A stretch of DNA of 64,000 nucleotides from Lachnospiraceae bacterium (GTDB lineage: Bacteria; Bacillota; Clostridia; Lachnospirales; Lachnospiraceae), in the NCBI GenBank assembly GCA_017539565.1, contig JAFYCS010000085.1, forward strand, positions 1 to 64,000, in the 5' to 3' direction. A model generated the notes under the pieces. It saw only the letters and a list, made by a program, of their open reading frames with translations, was not told the origin of the DNA and did not search any database. Made by a program: the position numbers and the translations under genes. The stretch's first letter is position 1, and each line of letters begins with the position of its first letter. This document shows positions 41,538-50,321 of the stretch, piece after piece.

Positions 41538-42485
41538 ATGGATAAGAAGAACGAAGCCCTGAATCTCACAAGAGAACAGTTTTACTCTGCGAATTCGGAT
41601 TTCGCGTCCGCCAGGAAGGTAAACAACGGCCAGGAAGTTGTCGATTACCAGGGCGGGAATCCTTACAGAATATGGCATAACGATATAACGGTCGGTTTTG
41701 AGCCCCACAGGCATTCTGCACTTGAGATCATCATACCGGAGGAGAACATATACACTGTCGTATGCAACCGCATTACATATGAGGTGCAGCCCGCGCAGAT
41801 CCTGTTCATCCCTCCCGGGATCACTCATGAGCTGATCGCGCCGCCCAGCGGAAAGCGCTACATCTACCTCATGAACGTGAGCCACTTTACTTCCCTTCGC
41901 AGCTTCGCCCGTATCATGTCTATACTGTCACAGCCTCTGCTGATCACACGCGAAGACAACGAATATGCCTATGATGAGATCTATGATCTGCTGATGCAGA
42001 TGAGCTTCGAGTATTTCAACGAGACCGATTACTCGGATCTTTCGATACCTTCGCTGCTCTTACAGCTGTTCATAAGTCTTGGGAAGAATTTTGCCGATCA
42101 GCTCAATGCATCGACGGGAAAGGTTTCCTCCAGAAGCAAGGAATACCTTGATCTGTTCACCAATACGCTTAAATATATCGATGAACATTTTACGGAGAAG
42201 CTTTCCCTGGAGGATATGGCCATCAAGACCGGTTTCTCCAAGTTCCACTTCTCCAGACTGTTCAAAAAATATACCAATTACAATTTCAGTGACTACCTGT
42301 GCTTAAGACGAGTGCGTGAAGCAGAGACCCTGCTGCAGCGCCCGGATATCCCCATCACTGATGTTGCCATCACTTCAGGCTTTTCCAGCATCTCGACCTT
42401 TAACCGCATCTTCAAGCAGCATAAGGGATGCTCGCCCAGCGAATACCGCAGCTTAAACTACGCTCTGCTCCAGCACCCGGAATGA
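41538..42485 (+). CDS. AraC-family transcriptional regulator
   Basis: 315 residues. The N-terminal cupin-like sensing domain (about 40-130) carries FEPHRHSALEIIIP and FIPPGITHEL. The C-terminal double helix-turn-helix (about 210-310) has EDMAIKTGFSKFHFSRLF in the first unit and ITSGFSSISTFNRIFK in the second, ending in the usual GCSPSEYR. The ATG at 41538 is chosen over 41523 because GAGAGG is then correctly placed. It lies between the GH115/GH2 unit (divergent) and the esterase/GH43/GH51 unit (convergent, stop codons 4 nt apart). It is therefore the obvious candidate to sense a xylan-derived sugar and control both. Its own promoter is near consensus. Confidence 0.93.
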   Translation: MDKKNEALNLTREQFYSANSDFASARKVNNGQEVVDYQGGNPYRIWHNDITVGFEPHRHSALEIIIPEENIYTVVCNRITYEVQPAQILFIPPGITHELIAPPSGKRYIYLMNVSHFTSLRSFARIMSILSQPLLITREDNEYAYDEIYDLLMQMSFEYFNETDYSDLSIPSLLLQLFISLGKNFADQLNASTGKVSSRSKEYLDLFTNTLKYIDEHFTEKLSLEDMAIKTGFSKFHFSRLFKKYTNYNFSDYLCLRRVREAETLLQRPDIPITDVAITSGFSSISTFNRIFKQHKGCSPSEYRSLNYALLQHPE

Positions 42486-42489
42486 TCGT

Positions 42490-44205
42490 TTAGTCTACAA
42501 CACCAAAGCCCAGGAAGGTAAATCTCTTATCCTTTTCGGTGATCCTTATCTCAATCTCGTATTCCTTAGCGGGACCGCCCCTGTGTGCAATCAGTGCGTT
42601 GCAGTGCTGCCAGCCTATGATATGGGGATCTATAGTCAGCTTTTTCTCGCCGTCAACATATACTTCCGCAATACCTACTTCAGGTGAAGCAGAATCCATA
42701 TATGCTATAAGAACAGCGCTGCATTTTATCTTTGCCTTGAATACAGCCTCACTTCCCTTGCCGTTATACAGCCAGTTTTCATTGAACTCGGGAGTTCCGG
42801 CCAGATCCAGATCACGCTCTACAAACTGAACGTCGTTACTGTGCTCGTTAAACTCTCCGCAGTCATAGCTTATAACCGCACTGCAGCTGTCGATATTGGA
42901 TCTGTCAACAAGATAGATGTTCTCAAATTCTGCTCCCTTCGGAGGAGTGATGCCGCTTATATCAAAGTCCTCTTCATCATCCGAAGCATCCGCAGCCTTA
43001 AACATATTGATAAGACCGTCAGCCATAATACGGTGGCCCACATTTGTGGGATGATACATATCGTAGAAGTAGCGGTTCTTGCTCACAACACCGCCATCCT
43101 CTTCGCTTAAATAGAACTGATCATATACCGCATCCTTTATACTTACCATGGGCAGCTTATATGCTTCGCCCACACATTTCAAGCGGTCCTGCAGATTGTA
43201 GCCGTCAACGAAAACGGAATACAGCAGTACAACGGCAGGCTTCTGGGGACTGTTGTATATCATCCTTACCAGTGAATCAAAGAATTCACCCTTTGTCTCA
43301 TCGCCTTCATCGTTTACGGCAAATTCGACTACAACAACATCGGGAGCCTTGCTGCCGTCAGCGGTGACGTCATGTACATAGCGGAGTATACCTACCTCTG
43401 AAGGGGTACCGCCCACGCCGGCCTTTGTATAGCCTATATTATCTTCATATCCGCGTCCTGCTATATCGCAGAAGCCTTTGAATGCATTGTAAGCATAGCA
43501 GTTGGTATTGATGGGGATAGCTCCCGCACCCTGGGTGATCGATCCGCCTATGCAGGCAAACTCCAGCTTCTCTCCCCTGCGTGCTTTATCGATGGCAGCC
43601 TTCAGACGGTGTATGTTCCCCTTCTGCATAAGGGATTTCTCAATCATCTTCTTATAGGCATCGCTTTCGTAATCAACCTCTTTATCTTCCTTCTGCTCGG
43701 GAGCAACGTATCCGTCATTCAGATAGAAGCATACCGAAACCTTGGCCATGATACCGGGCTCGGGAAATTCGAAGCGGATCTGGCCTACCACGTTATCATC
43801 ATCGGACCAGTCATACTTATCCAGTTCCATTACCATTTCCATACCATCGGTATCGATATCCATGGTAAGGGTGGTACCTGAATTATAAGGATCCTTATGG
43901 CCATACATCTGGAAAGCAAATTTAGCCTTTATGGGGTCACCCGCTTTCTGTATGGATACACCCACGCTGTGGACCTGTTTTCTGAAAGTATCGACATTTA
44001 CCAGCTCGTTGAGCATGGTCTCATCCTGCAGATTTCCCACCAGTTTGGCACTGGCTTTAAGCCTGCCGTCGCTCTCGTATATAAAGGTCACGCCTTTCCC
44101 GTCGGGCGTGGGCATTGCACATATCTCCTTATCCCGCATGATGTAATAGAACGGTCTCTTCGCTGTGGGGTCTTTGGGTGCCACCGGCCCTCTTGATTCT
44201 GCCAT
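42490..44205 (-). CDS. SGNH-family carbohydrate (acetyl) esterase, cytoplasmic
   Basis: 571 residues, no signal peptide. Residues about 1-185 form a beta-rich module of unclear type. The SGNH hydrolase domain (about 210-410) has Ser222 in block I (GGSITQGAG), Gly in block II (GVGGTPSE), Asn298 in block III (FAVND), and Asp382/His385 in block V (DMYHPTNVGH). A further beta domain, about 425-571, resembles a carbohydrate-binding or jelly-roll fold. The enzyme probably removes acetyl groups from imported xylo-oligosaccharides, by context. The start abuts the stop of the GH43 gene upstream, with AGGAGG inside the end of that gene. It is the last gene of the lipoprotein-GH51-GH43-esterase unit. 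Confidence 0.85.
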   Translation of the reverse strand: MAESRGPVAPKDPTAKRPFYYIMRDKEICAMPTPDGKGVTFIYESDGRLKASAKLVGNLQDETMLNELVNVDTFRKQVHSVGVSIQKAGDPIKAKFAFQMYGHKDPYNSGTTLTMDIDTDGMEMVMELDKYDWSDDDNVVGQIRFEFPEPGIMAKVSVCFYLNDGYVAPEQKEDKEVDYESDAYKKMIEKSLMQKGNIHRLKAAIDKARRGEKLEFACIGGSITQGAGAIPINTNCYAYNAFKGFCDIAGRGYEDNIGYTKAGVGGTPSEVGILRYVHDVTADGSKAPDVVVVEFAVNDEGDETKGEFFDSLVRMIYNSPQKPAVVLLYSVFVDGYNLQDRLKCVGEAYKLPMVSIKDAVYDQFYLSEEDGGVVSKNRYFYDMYHPTNVGHRIMADGLINMFKAADASDDEEDFDISGITPPKGAEFENIYLVDRSNIDSCSAVISYDCGEFNEHSNDVQFVERDLDLAGTPEFNENWLYNGKGSEAVFKAKIKCSAVLIAYMDSASPEVGIAEVYVDGEKKLTIDPHIIGWQHCNALIAHRGGPAKEYEIEIRITEKDKRFTFLGFGVVD

Positions 44206-45804
44206 TTATTTTTCCTCCTTGTATTCATATATAAATTCTTTAAACTCTGCGCTGCCGCCGCACTCCTTAGTGGAGTATACGAATAGTCCGAAGCGCGCCC
44301 CGGTAAAGTGATCAAGCTTAAATCTGAGCTGTGCCTGTGTACCCAGCTGCTTCTTCTGTCCGTCTTCAATATAATACAGGCATGCTGTATCTTTCATCAT
44401 GGTAAAATCTGCTTCCGCACGAAGTACAGCACTGCTGCCGTTTAACTTAACCGCAGCCTGCTCCCTGCCGGGTGTAGTATCATGCCGCTCACCCCAGAGT
44501 CCTTCGGGCGCCTCACGGTCGTACATCACAAGATAAAGCTCCCCATCCCTGCGTGTTAAAGCTATGAACGCATAAGCACTTTCAAGCATGCACAGGCCGG
44601 CATAATCGCCTTCCTTTAAGCTGCTGCCGTCCACGGTAACCTGTGCCGCACAGGTGGGATAAGTCGAACGCTGGGTCAGGGTATTCTTTGCCTGTACCAG
44701 GTTCTTACAGATCTTTCCTGTAGTGATCCTTACACTGCCGTTTACACAGTCATGATCAACCAGTTCAAGTTCCGGCTCGTGGTTAAACTGCCAGCGGCTT
44801 CTGAAACCGAAACTGTCGAAAGATCCTTCGCTACGCTCAGGATGACATGCAGGGGACTTCTCAGCTGCCGGAACCTTAAAGTCATCGCTGCCTGCAAGAG
44901 GTTCATACTCATAGCCGGGCTTACCGTCAGGCACTTCGAATTCCAAAGGTACTTTTCCTTCATCACCGAATACGGGTATGTCTTCCCCATCCTTAAAAGT
45001 CACGGGCATGAGCACCGGTATACGGCCTACGGCACCGCTGTCCTGGAAAAGGATCGCGTACCACTTTCCCTCCGGCGTATCCACTATACCGCCCTGGGCG
45101 CAGCCGCTGCCGCAATAGCCGCGGTCATCACCCATAACATCACAGCCGGTATATTCGCCGTCGATGGTATCCGCCACAAAGCAGGCTTCGGTCCTGCGTC
45201 CCGTTGCCCTGGGCATATGTATAAAGAATATGTAATATTTACCGTTTATCTTATAGATATGTGAGCCTTCGTATCCAAGATAAGCATCATCGCGGTCTTT
45301 AACTATCATCTTGTTGATGCCGCCTTCCTTAGGACCGCTTAAGTCAGGCTTGAGCTCTGTCAGATACACCTCACGGTTTCCGTATACGATATATACTCTG
45401 CCGTCATCATCAAAGAGCAGGGAATTATCGTGATAGAAACCTTCTATCTCACTCTTTCTCCAGGGACCTTCTATCTTCTCCGAACGGTACAGGTATGACT
45501 TATGGGTATCGTTCGCAACAAAGATCACATAGAAAGTACCTTCATGATAACGCAGGCTTGCCGCCCACATGCCCTGTCCGTATATGTTCTCCTCACCTTC
45601 CATACGCTGTGCCGGCGTGGAGTCCAGTCTTTCATATACAAAAGCCGCATGCTCCCAGTGGACCAGATCATAAGAACGGAGTATCTCGCAGCCGGGCATG
45701 AAATACATGGTGGTACTGACCATATAATAAATCTCACCCACACGTATCACATCAACGTCGGGATAGTCCATCTTAAGAAGGGGATTAATGTCTTTAACTA
45801 TCAT
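44206..45804 (-). CDS. GH43 beta-xylosidase/arabinofuranosidase with in-frame repeat insertion
   Basis: A 532-residue cytoplasmic enzyme of glycoside hydrolase family 43. The five-blade propeller (about 1-300) shows base D16 in YPDVDVIRV, pKa-modulating D126 in YHDNSLLFDDDG and acid E179 in YEGSHIYK. It looks like the group around subfamilies 9, 10 and 12, which act on xylo- or arabino-oligosaccharides. A C-terminal beta-sandwich (about 335-532) follows. In the linker, residues 319-331 read ACHPERSEGSFDS. This is the translation of a REP-like repeat that has landed in frame without breaking the gene. GH51 lies upstream with a 101-nt spacer that also holds a copy of this repeat. Confidence 0.92.
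   Translation of the reverse strand: MIVKDINPLLKMDYPDVDVIRVGEIYYMVSTTMYFMPGCEILRSYDLVHWEHAAFVYERLDSTPAQRMEGEENIYGQGMWAASLRYHEGTFYVIFVANDTHKSYLYRSEKIEGPWRKSEIEGFYHDNSLLFDDDGRVYIVYGNREVYLTELKPDLSGPKEGGINKMIVKDRDDAYLGYEGSHIYKINGKYYIFFIHMPRATGRRTEACFVADTIDGEYTGCDVMGDDRGYCGSGCAQGGIVDTPEGKWYAILFQDSGAVGRIPVLMPVTFKDGEDIPVFGDEGKVPLEFEVPDGKPGYEYEPLAGSDDFKVPAAEKSPACHPERSEGSFDSFGFRSRWQFNHEPELELVDHDCVNGSVRITTGKICKNLVQAKNTLTQRSTYPTCAAQVTVDGSSLKEGDYAGLCMLESAYAFIALTRRDGELYLVMYDREAPEGLWGERHDTTPGREQAAVKLNGSSAVLRAEADFTMMKDTACLYYIEDGQKKQLGTQAQLRFKLDHFTGARFGLFVYSTKECGGSAEFKEFIYEYKEEK
44820..44853. repeat. REP-like repeat inside the GH43 coding region
   Basis: Core AGATCCTTCGCTACGCTCAG followed by GATGACA. It is an intact copy of the family at 45831, inserted in frame in the linker of the GH43 gene. 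Confidence 0.9.
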
Positions 45805-45828
45805 TTTTATTGCTCCTTGCAGTACTTA

Positions 45829-45903
45829 TAAGATCCTTCGCTTCGCTCAGGATGACATAAAGGGCGCTCAGGATGACACAATGGGCGCTTAGGATGACAT
45901 CCA
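45829..45903. repeat. REP-like repeat with two partial tandem copies
   Basis: A full core, AGATCCTTCGCTTCGCTCAG then GATGACA, lies at 45831-45857. Two truncated copies follow, of the form GGGCGCTCAGGATGACA and GGGCGCTTAGGATGACA. It fills the spacer between GH51 and GH43. Confidence 0.9.
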
Positions 45904-45905
45904 CC

Positions 45906-47501
45906 CTATACAGTGAATACGAATACGTTCCAGGACAGGGGTTTGACGGTTACGGAATAAACACCGTCCTTCATACTGCCACTCGTATTCTCCACAGGTG
46001 CATATACATCCTGCGCATCTACGCTGCTCTTCTTTTCGGGATCATCCTTATCGCTCGCGATCTCGTAATGCTTCACATTCTTGTAATCCTTGAATCCGCT
46101 CACATCCACATTAAGGGAATAATCGGAATCTTCATTACGGTTGATCGCAAATACCGTAAGGGTCTTGTTTTCCTTATCCCATGCGGATGCGCTGTCGATA
46201 TAGTTTACGCCCTCCTTGCCGGTATACTGTGAAGTATCGTCGATGGCATAGCCGGGCATATCAAAGGTCTCGGAATCCACAGCCGTTCTCATGGATGTTC
46301 CGCGGGCATACTTTATCATCTGCGAATAACCGTAATAGGATGCTGTCCTCCATACATTGTCATGGTCGGAAGCGCACATTGCTCCCAGACCGCCTGTCAT
46401 ACAGCCTATACCAACTCTGTCTGCATGGCGCAGGAATGCCAGCTGTATGGAAAGCATCGATAACATGTGCAGTATCTCCCTGCCGGGGAACTGGAAATGT
46501 TTCATATTATCGGGATCATGCAGGATATAAGGCCTTTCGGGATCGAACTTGTAATGTGCACGCGCCATATTGTAGCGGCCCCAGCCCGGGTTGAGAGGAG
46601 CATTGTCTCTCATCATGCAGCCGTATTCATCAAAGGAGATCTTCACCTTCTTGGGTGACCTGTGCTTTGCAGCCACATAATCGATCATACCTGCTTCGAT
46701 ATTAATGAAATCCTCATAATAAAGTGAACCGCCCAACAGGGACTTTACGTCATTTGCGGGAGCCGAATGGTAATGATGTATGGAAAGATAATCAACAACA
46801 TCATAGCACTGGTCCAGTACCTTTTCGTCCCATTCGGGGAAATGCTCCATGAAGGATGCGGATGAACCGCATACACCTGTCTCTATGGATGCATCTATCC
46901 ACTTGATGGCTTTTGATGTTTCCTGACAACGGTGGCCGTAGCCCAGAGGATTTCCGTCCCAGCTTCCCAGCTGCCAGGGACCGTCCATCTCATTTCCCAG
47001 ATAAAACAGCTTTACACCGTAGGGCTTCTCGTGTCCGTTCTTCTTACGCAGATCGGACCAGTAGCTGCCACCTTCAAAATTCGTATATTCAACCAGATCC
47101 ATGGCATCCTGCATGTTGCCGGTACCCATGTTTATAGTATATAAAGACTCCGTTCCTATCTTCTCTGCCCACTGCAGATACTCATCATGTCCCACATCAT
47201 TGGGGATGAACTGATACCATGCGGGATCTAAGTGAACCTTTCTGTTCTCATTAGGTCCGATGGAATCCTTCCACTGCCATGCGGATACGAAATTGCCGCC
47301 CGGCAGTCTTACCGCGGGGATCTTAGAAGCCTTAAGCGCATCGATAACATCTCCTCTGAAGCCCTGCTCATCGGCAGTTTTGTGTTTGGGATTGTACATA
47401 AAACCGTTGACCATGGTGCCGATCGGCTCCAGAAAAGCCGAAAAAAGCCTGTTTGAGATCTCTCCGATCTCGAAATCCGGATGAACCGTTATCTTTGCCA
47501 T
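45906..47501 (-). CDS. GH51 alpha-L-arabinofuranosidase
   Basis: A 531-residue cytoplasmic enzyme of family GH51, which removes arabinose side groups from arabinoxylan fragments. Family phrases are RLPGGNFVSAWQWKDSIGP near 65-83, acid/base E171 in YLGNEMDGPW, SIHHYH near 240-245 and nucleophile E292 in ISFDEYG. The C-terminal beta domain is present, and length is normal. AGGAGG lies inside the end of the preceding small lipoprotein gene, whose stop codon is 1 nt away, so the two are coupled. Confidence 0.95.
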   Translation of the reverse strand: MAKITVHPDFEIGEISNRLFSAFLEPIGTMVNGFMYNPKHKTADEQGFRGDVIDALKASKIPAVRLPGGNFVSAWQWKDSIGPNENRKVHLDPAWYQFIPNDVGHDEYLQWAEKIGTESLYTINMGTGNMQDAMDLVEYTNFEGGSYWSDLRKKNGHEKPYGVKLFYLGNEMDGPWQLGSWDGNPLGYGHRCQETSKAIKWIDASIETGVCGSSASFMEHFPEWDEKVLDQCYDVVDYLSIHHYHSAPANDVKSLLGGSLYYEDFINIEAGMIDYVAAKHRSPKKVKISFDEYGCMMRDNAPLNPGWGRYNMARAHYKFDPERPYILHDPDNMKHFQFPGREILHMLSMLSIQLAFLRHADRVGIGCMTGGLGAMCASDHDNVWRTASYYGYSQMIKYARGTSMRTAVDSETFDMPGYAIDDTSQYTGKEGVNYIDSASAWDKENKTLTVFAINRNEDSDYSLNVDVSGFKDYKNVKHYEIASDKDDPEKKSSVDAQDVYAPVENTSGSMKDGVYSVTVKPLSWNVFVFTV

Positions 47502-47502
47502 T

Positions 47503-47985
47503 TTATTCCTCCTTTGTGACGAATGTCAGATATGTACCCGTAGGCAGGGTGATGGTCAGTTGCTTTCCGTCTATCTTCGCAGTCAGTATATTGGGATTGT
47601 CCCCGTGTATAAGCTGATAAGTCCCGTCTTCCTGAAGGACAAGATCTCCGTGGTACTCATTTTCCCCTGTGATGCTAAGGAAAAATGTTTTACCGTCATC
47701 TGTAGCAAAACGGGGGAGCCTGCTTTCATCATCCCCCTCTAAGGGATACTGCGTTTCCCCGTTGACAGTCCAGCTTTCTATTTTCCAGTCTGAAGTAATG
47801 GAAGGAACTGATTCCGACACGCTGTCGTTATCCTCTTCCTGTTCGAAATAAACAGGCGGACCGTATACCGTAGGTGCTTCATTCTCTACAGGCGGACCGT
47901 ACACACAGCCTGTAAAACCACCCGCGCAGAAAAGCGTAGTGGCCGCCAGACCGAATACCGATGCTGCTTTTTTAGTCATTTTCAT
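47503..47985 (-). CDS. Small lipoprotein with repeated VYGPPV motif
   Basis: 160 residues. The signal peptide ends in the lipobox GFTGC. A linker with two copies of VYGPPV follows, then an acidic Ser-rich stretch. The C-terminal beta-rich domain of about 95 residues (WKIESWTVNGETQYPL, DGKTFFLSITGENEY, KQLTITLPTGTYLTF) looks like a small beta-sandwich or lipocalin-type barrel. The family was not recognised by name. It is the first gene of a unit with the cytoplasmic GH51, GH43 and esterase, so it may bind sugar or sense substrate at the surface. GAGGGG precedes the ATG. Confidence 0.75.
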   Translation of the reverse strand: MKMTKKAASVFGLAATTLFCAGGFTGCVYGPPVENEAPTVYGPPVYFEQEEDNDSVSESVPSITSDWKIESWTVNGETQYPLEGDDESRLPRFATDDGKTFFLSITGENEYHGDLVLQEDGTYQLIHGDNPNILTAKIDGKQLTITLPTGTYLTFVTKEE

Positions 47986-48054
47986 TGATAACCCCTCATC
48001 ATGATCACGCGCTCAACCCGTGATGACATCATTCAAATGCAACATACGAAAAAG

Positions 48055-48083
48055 ATTATATCATTTAAAAAATACGTCCACAA
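48055..48083 (-). promoter_or_regulatory. Promoter of the lipoprotein-GH51-GH43-esterase unit
   Basis: On the minus strand, TTGTGG (48078-48083), a 17-bp spacer and TATAAT (48055-48060). The roughly 60-nt leader holds an ATCACG/CGTGAT hairpin near 48003-48023. Confidence 0.55.
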
Positions 48084-48151
48084 GCATTCAAGCGATGCGT
48101 TACCGCTTAAAAATTGCGCATTTTTGATTTGGTTTTATTTCCTCTTAATGA

Positions 48152-48157
48152 TATAAT
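48152..48157 (+). promoter_or_regulatory. -10 element directly before a membrane-protein gene
   Basis: TATAAT ends 7 nt before the ATG at 48165, with no ribosome binding site. The expected transcript begins at or beside the ATG. The -35 candidate, TTGGTT, is weak. Confidence 0.45.
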
Positions 48158-48164
48158 CATGTCG

Positions 48165-48656
48165 ATGGACAGGGATAACAGCGCGCTGATACGGCGATAC
48201 AACAGCAATATAAGATTAAGCGGACGCTTCTTTATATTCTTCGGCTTGTGGAGTGTCATCCGTACGATAATAATGTTCACCATGAACAGTAATATTAAGA
48301 GTGCCGCATTCGCCGACGCCGAAATAGACGAAGGCGACGAATTGCTCTTTTCTGTCATACTGATCATAGTATTTGCAGTTATCTTTATGTTCATTATGGG
48401 CTTCCATCTTTTCGTCGGTATATGTGCGATCAGGTACAGCAGGGGAAAAAGCAAAAATCCTGTTTTCCTGATCCTGGCTGCTATCAATATTGTGATCGTT
48501 CTGATCTGCCTGCCGTTGAATCTTGATACCACGTATTACGGCATAGCGTCTGTCGTTGCATCCACTGTTGTCGATCTGACCATGGTATTTCTTCTTTTTG
48601 ACATGATATGGTCAGCCATTAAAGTTCGTCGCCTGAACCGGGCAGCAAAGGAGTAA
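48165..48656 (+). CDS. Four-helix membrane protein of unknown function
   Basis: 163 residues from the chosen start. Four hydrophobic helices are visible, with a basic first loop (RRYNSNIRLSGR), an acidic loop between helices 1 and 2 (DAEIDEGDE) and a basic C-terminus. No family was recognised. An upstream in-frame ATG at 48159 lies only 2 nt after the -10 hexamer and would not be in the transcript, so 48165 is preferred. It heads a three-gene plus-strand unit with the DUF6765 gene (5-nt gap) and the DUF308-like gene. Confidence 0.65.
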   Translation: MDRDNSALIRRYNSNIRLSGRFFIFFGLWSVIRTIIMFTMNSNIKSAAFADAEIDEGDELLFSVILIIVFAVIFMFIMGFHLFVGICAIRYSRGKSKNPVFLILAAINIVIVLICLPLNLDTTYYGIASVVASTVVDLTMVFLLFDMIWSAIKVRRLNRAAKE

Positions 48657-48661
48657 GGTAC

Positions 48662-49744
48662 ATGCAGGAAGATTTTCACTACTATGCTACCTACGCAGCT
48701 GCCATACTGGCCGGGTATACACATAAAGAAAGTCTGGATATCGCATACAGCGCCCAGTTTGTGGATCTGTGCTCCAGAACACTGCTGTCAAAGATCAAAG
48801 CACCGTTAAAAGCGGCTACCACACAGCTTCAACTGGAGATGATGGATGCGCGCACCGATATCGCGGGGCTTCAGGACATCACAAGGATATGGGCGTCTTT
48901 CCATTTCCTCCCGCTTGATCTCTATGCCGTAAAAGAAAAACGTCCTAAACGCTACATGAATAAATACCGCCTGATCTGCGGTCCCAACGGAGAACTGGTA
49001 AAAAAGACCGTTGATCTGGCAAAGGATAAACCTCTTCCTTCGACAGGCATTGCAATGCATGTACTCGCCGATACCTGGGCACATTCATATTTTGCGGGAA
49101 CACCTTCCCTCGTCATCAACAATACCACCGACGAGTTCTATGAGATCATTACGACGGAAACAGGATCAGCCGAAAGAAAAATGCAGTTCAGACATAATCC
49201 CGGTGCGGATGATATTCTGGATGAGAGCATTTATACCAACAGCATCTATCAGGGATCGGAAAATTCCATCATGAACCTGGGACATGCCAGAGCGGGACAT
49301 CTGCCGGATTATTCCTTTGCCCGGTACAGATATCTTCCGGCCTGGAATGATTATAAAGACGTGATAAAGGATAACCCGTCAGATTATTTAAATGCTTTCT
49401 GTCAGATGATCAGGGCAATGAGATTTTTAAGAAGTGATCTTCCGGTCTTTGAGACGCACGAATACGACTATGATATCATAAAACCGTACGAAGACAGGAT
49501 CCGCACGATACTCACCAAAAGACAGCCCATCGCATCCGGAGACTGGAAAGCTTTCGGACAGGAATTATCCTCTGAAAGCATTGATGATTTTGATATAAAC
49601 CGCTATCAGGATGAATACTTATCGGCGGTCGACAAAAACAGTACTTTCCTCGGACAGTTTATAAACGGCTCCATCGCACATAAAGGTATGGTCTGCAGAC
49701 AGATATTTGAATCCGGAAATATGCTGGCCGGTTTTGTGGGGTAA
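48662..49744 (+). CDS. DUF6765-family protein
   Basis: 360 residues, soluble, probably cytoplasmic. The start MQEDFHYYATYAAAILAGYT and the following AYSAQFVDLC agree with my memory of the DUF6765 family. A conserved HVLADTWAHSYFAG phrase with several His and Asp residues, at about 136-149, suggests a metal-binding helical fold. Function is unknown. AAGGAG sits in the end of the preceding gene. The gene belongs to a small unit with two membrane proteins inside, but not obviously part of, the xylan locus. Confidence 0.75.
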   Translation: MQEDFHYYATYAAAILAGYTHKESLDIAYSAQFVDLCSRTLLSKIKAPLKAATTQLQLEMMDARTDIAGLQDITRIWASFHFLPLDLYAVKEKRPKRYMNKYRLICGPNGELVKKTVDLAKDKPLPSTGIAMHVLADTWAHSYFAGTPSLVINNTTDEFYEIITTETGSAERKMQFRHNPGADDILDESIYTNSIYQGSENSIMNLGHARAGHLPDYSFARYRYLPAWNDYKDVIKDNPSDYLNAFCQMIRAMRFLRSDLPVFETHEYDYDIIKPYEDRIRTILTKRQPIASGDWKAFGQELSSESIDDFDINRYQDEYLSAVDKNSTFLGQFINGSIAHKGMVCRQIFESGNMLAGFVG

Positions 49745-49750
49745 GGATCT

Positions 49751-50284
49751 ATGACTTTAATGCACAGGATAAAAGAGATCATCTCAGGCCTGTTTATGAT
49801 ACTGGGCGCTGCGATCATGATATCGGATCCCCAATATGGATATATGTTCGTAATCCTGGTTCTGGCACTGCTGCTCATAGTACTTGGGATAAAGAGACTG
49901 TTCTACTATTTTACCATGGCGAGATTTATGGTAGACGGAAAGGAATCCCTGTATAAAGGCGTACTTCTTTTGGATTTCGGAGCACTGACAGGTTCTTTGA
50001 CCGATGTTCCCCAGTTTTATGTACTGGCATATCTGATAGCTATCCATGCATTTACCGGTCTGGTAGAAATATTAAGAGCAAGGGAAGCAAGAAGCCAGGG
50101 AGCAAAGATGTGGCGTATGAAGATGTTACACGGTATCATCGATCTGGTCATGGCCGTGATATGTATAATCTTCATCAACGAAGAAAGCATAGCCGTACTC
50201 ATCTACGGGATAGGTCTGATATACTCTGCGATCATAAAGATCTCCATGGCTTTCCGTAAAACAAAATTCGTCTATATCCAGTAA
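49751..50284 (+). CDS. HdeD/DUF308-like membrane protein
   Basis: 177 residues with six short hydrophobic helices in three hairpin pairs, the usual DUF308/HdeD layout: GLFMILGAAIMIS, FVILVLALLLIVLGI and LIYGIGLIYSAIIKI are typical helices. HdeD-type proteins are linked to acid stress in enterobacteria; no role is established in Clostridia. It is the last gene of the plus-strand unit and is followed by the long-hairpin element copy 2. Confidence 0.75.
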   Translation: MTLMHRIKEIISGLFMILGAAIMISDPQYGYMFVILVLALLLIVLGIKRLFYYFTMARFMVDGKESLYKGVLLLDFGALTGSLTDVPQFYVLAYLIAIHAFTGLVEILRAREARSQGAKMWRMKMLHGIIDLVMAVICIIFINEESIAVLIYGIGLIYSAIIKISMAFRKTKFVYIQ

Positions 50285-50321
50285 AACCCGAAAATCTTTT
50301 CTGCTCCCCTGAAAATACTGA

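Noticed and set aside
44820..44853. A real protein motif HPERSEG in GH43
   Set aside because: The same DNA occurs in non-coding spacers at 45831 and, degenerate, at 11399, so the peptide is a by-product of a DNA repeat.
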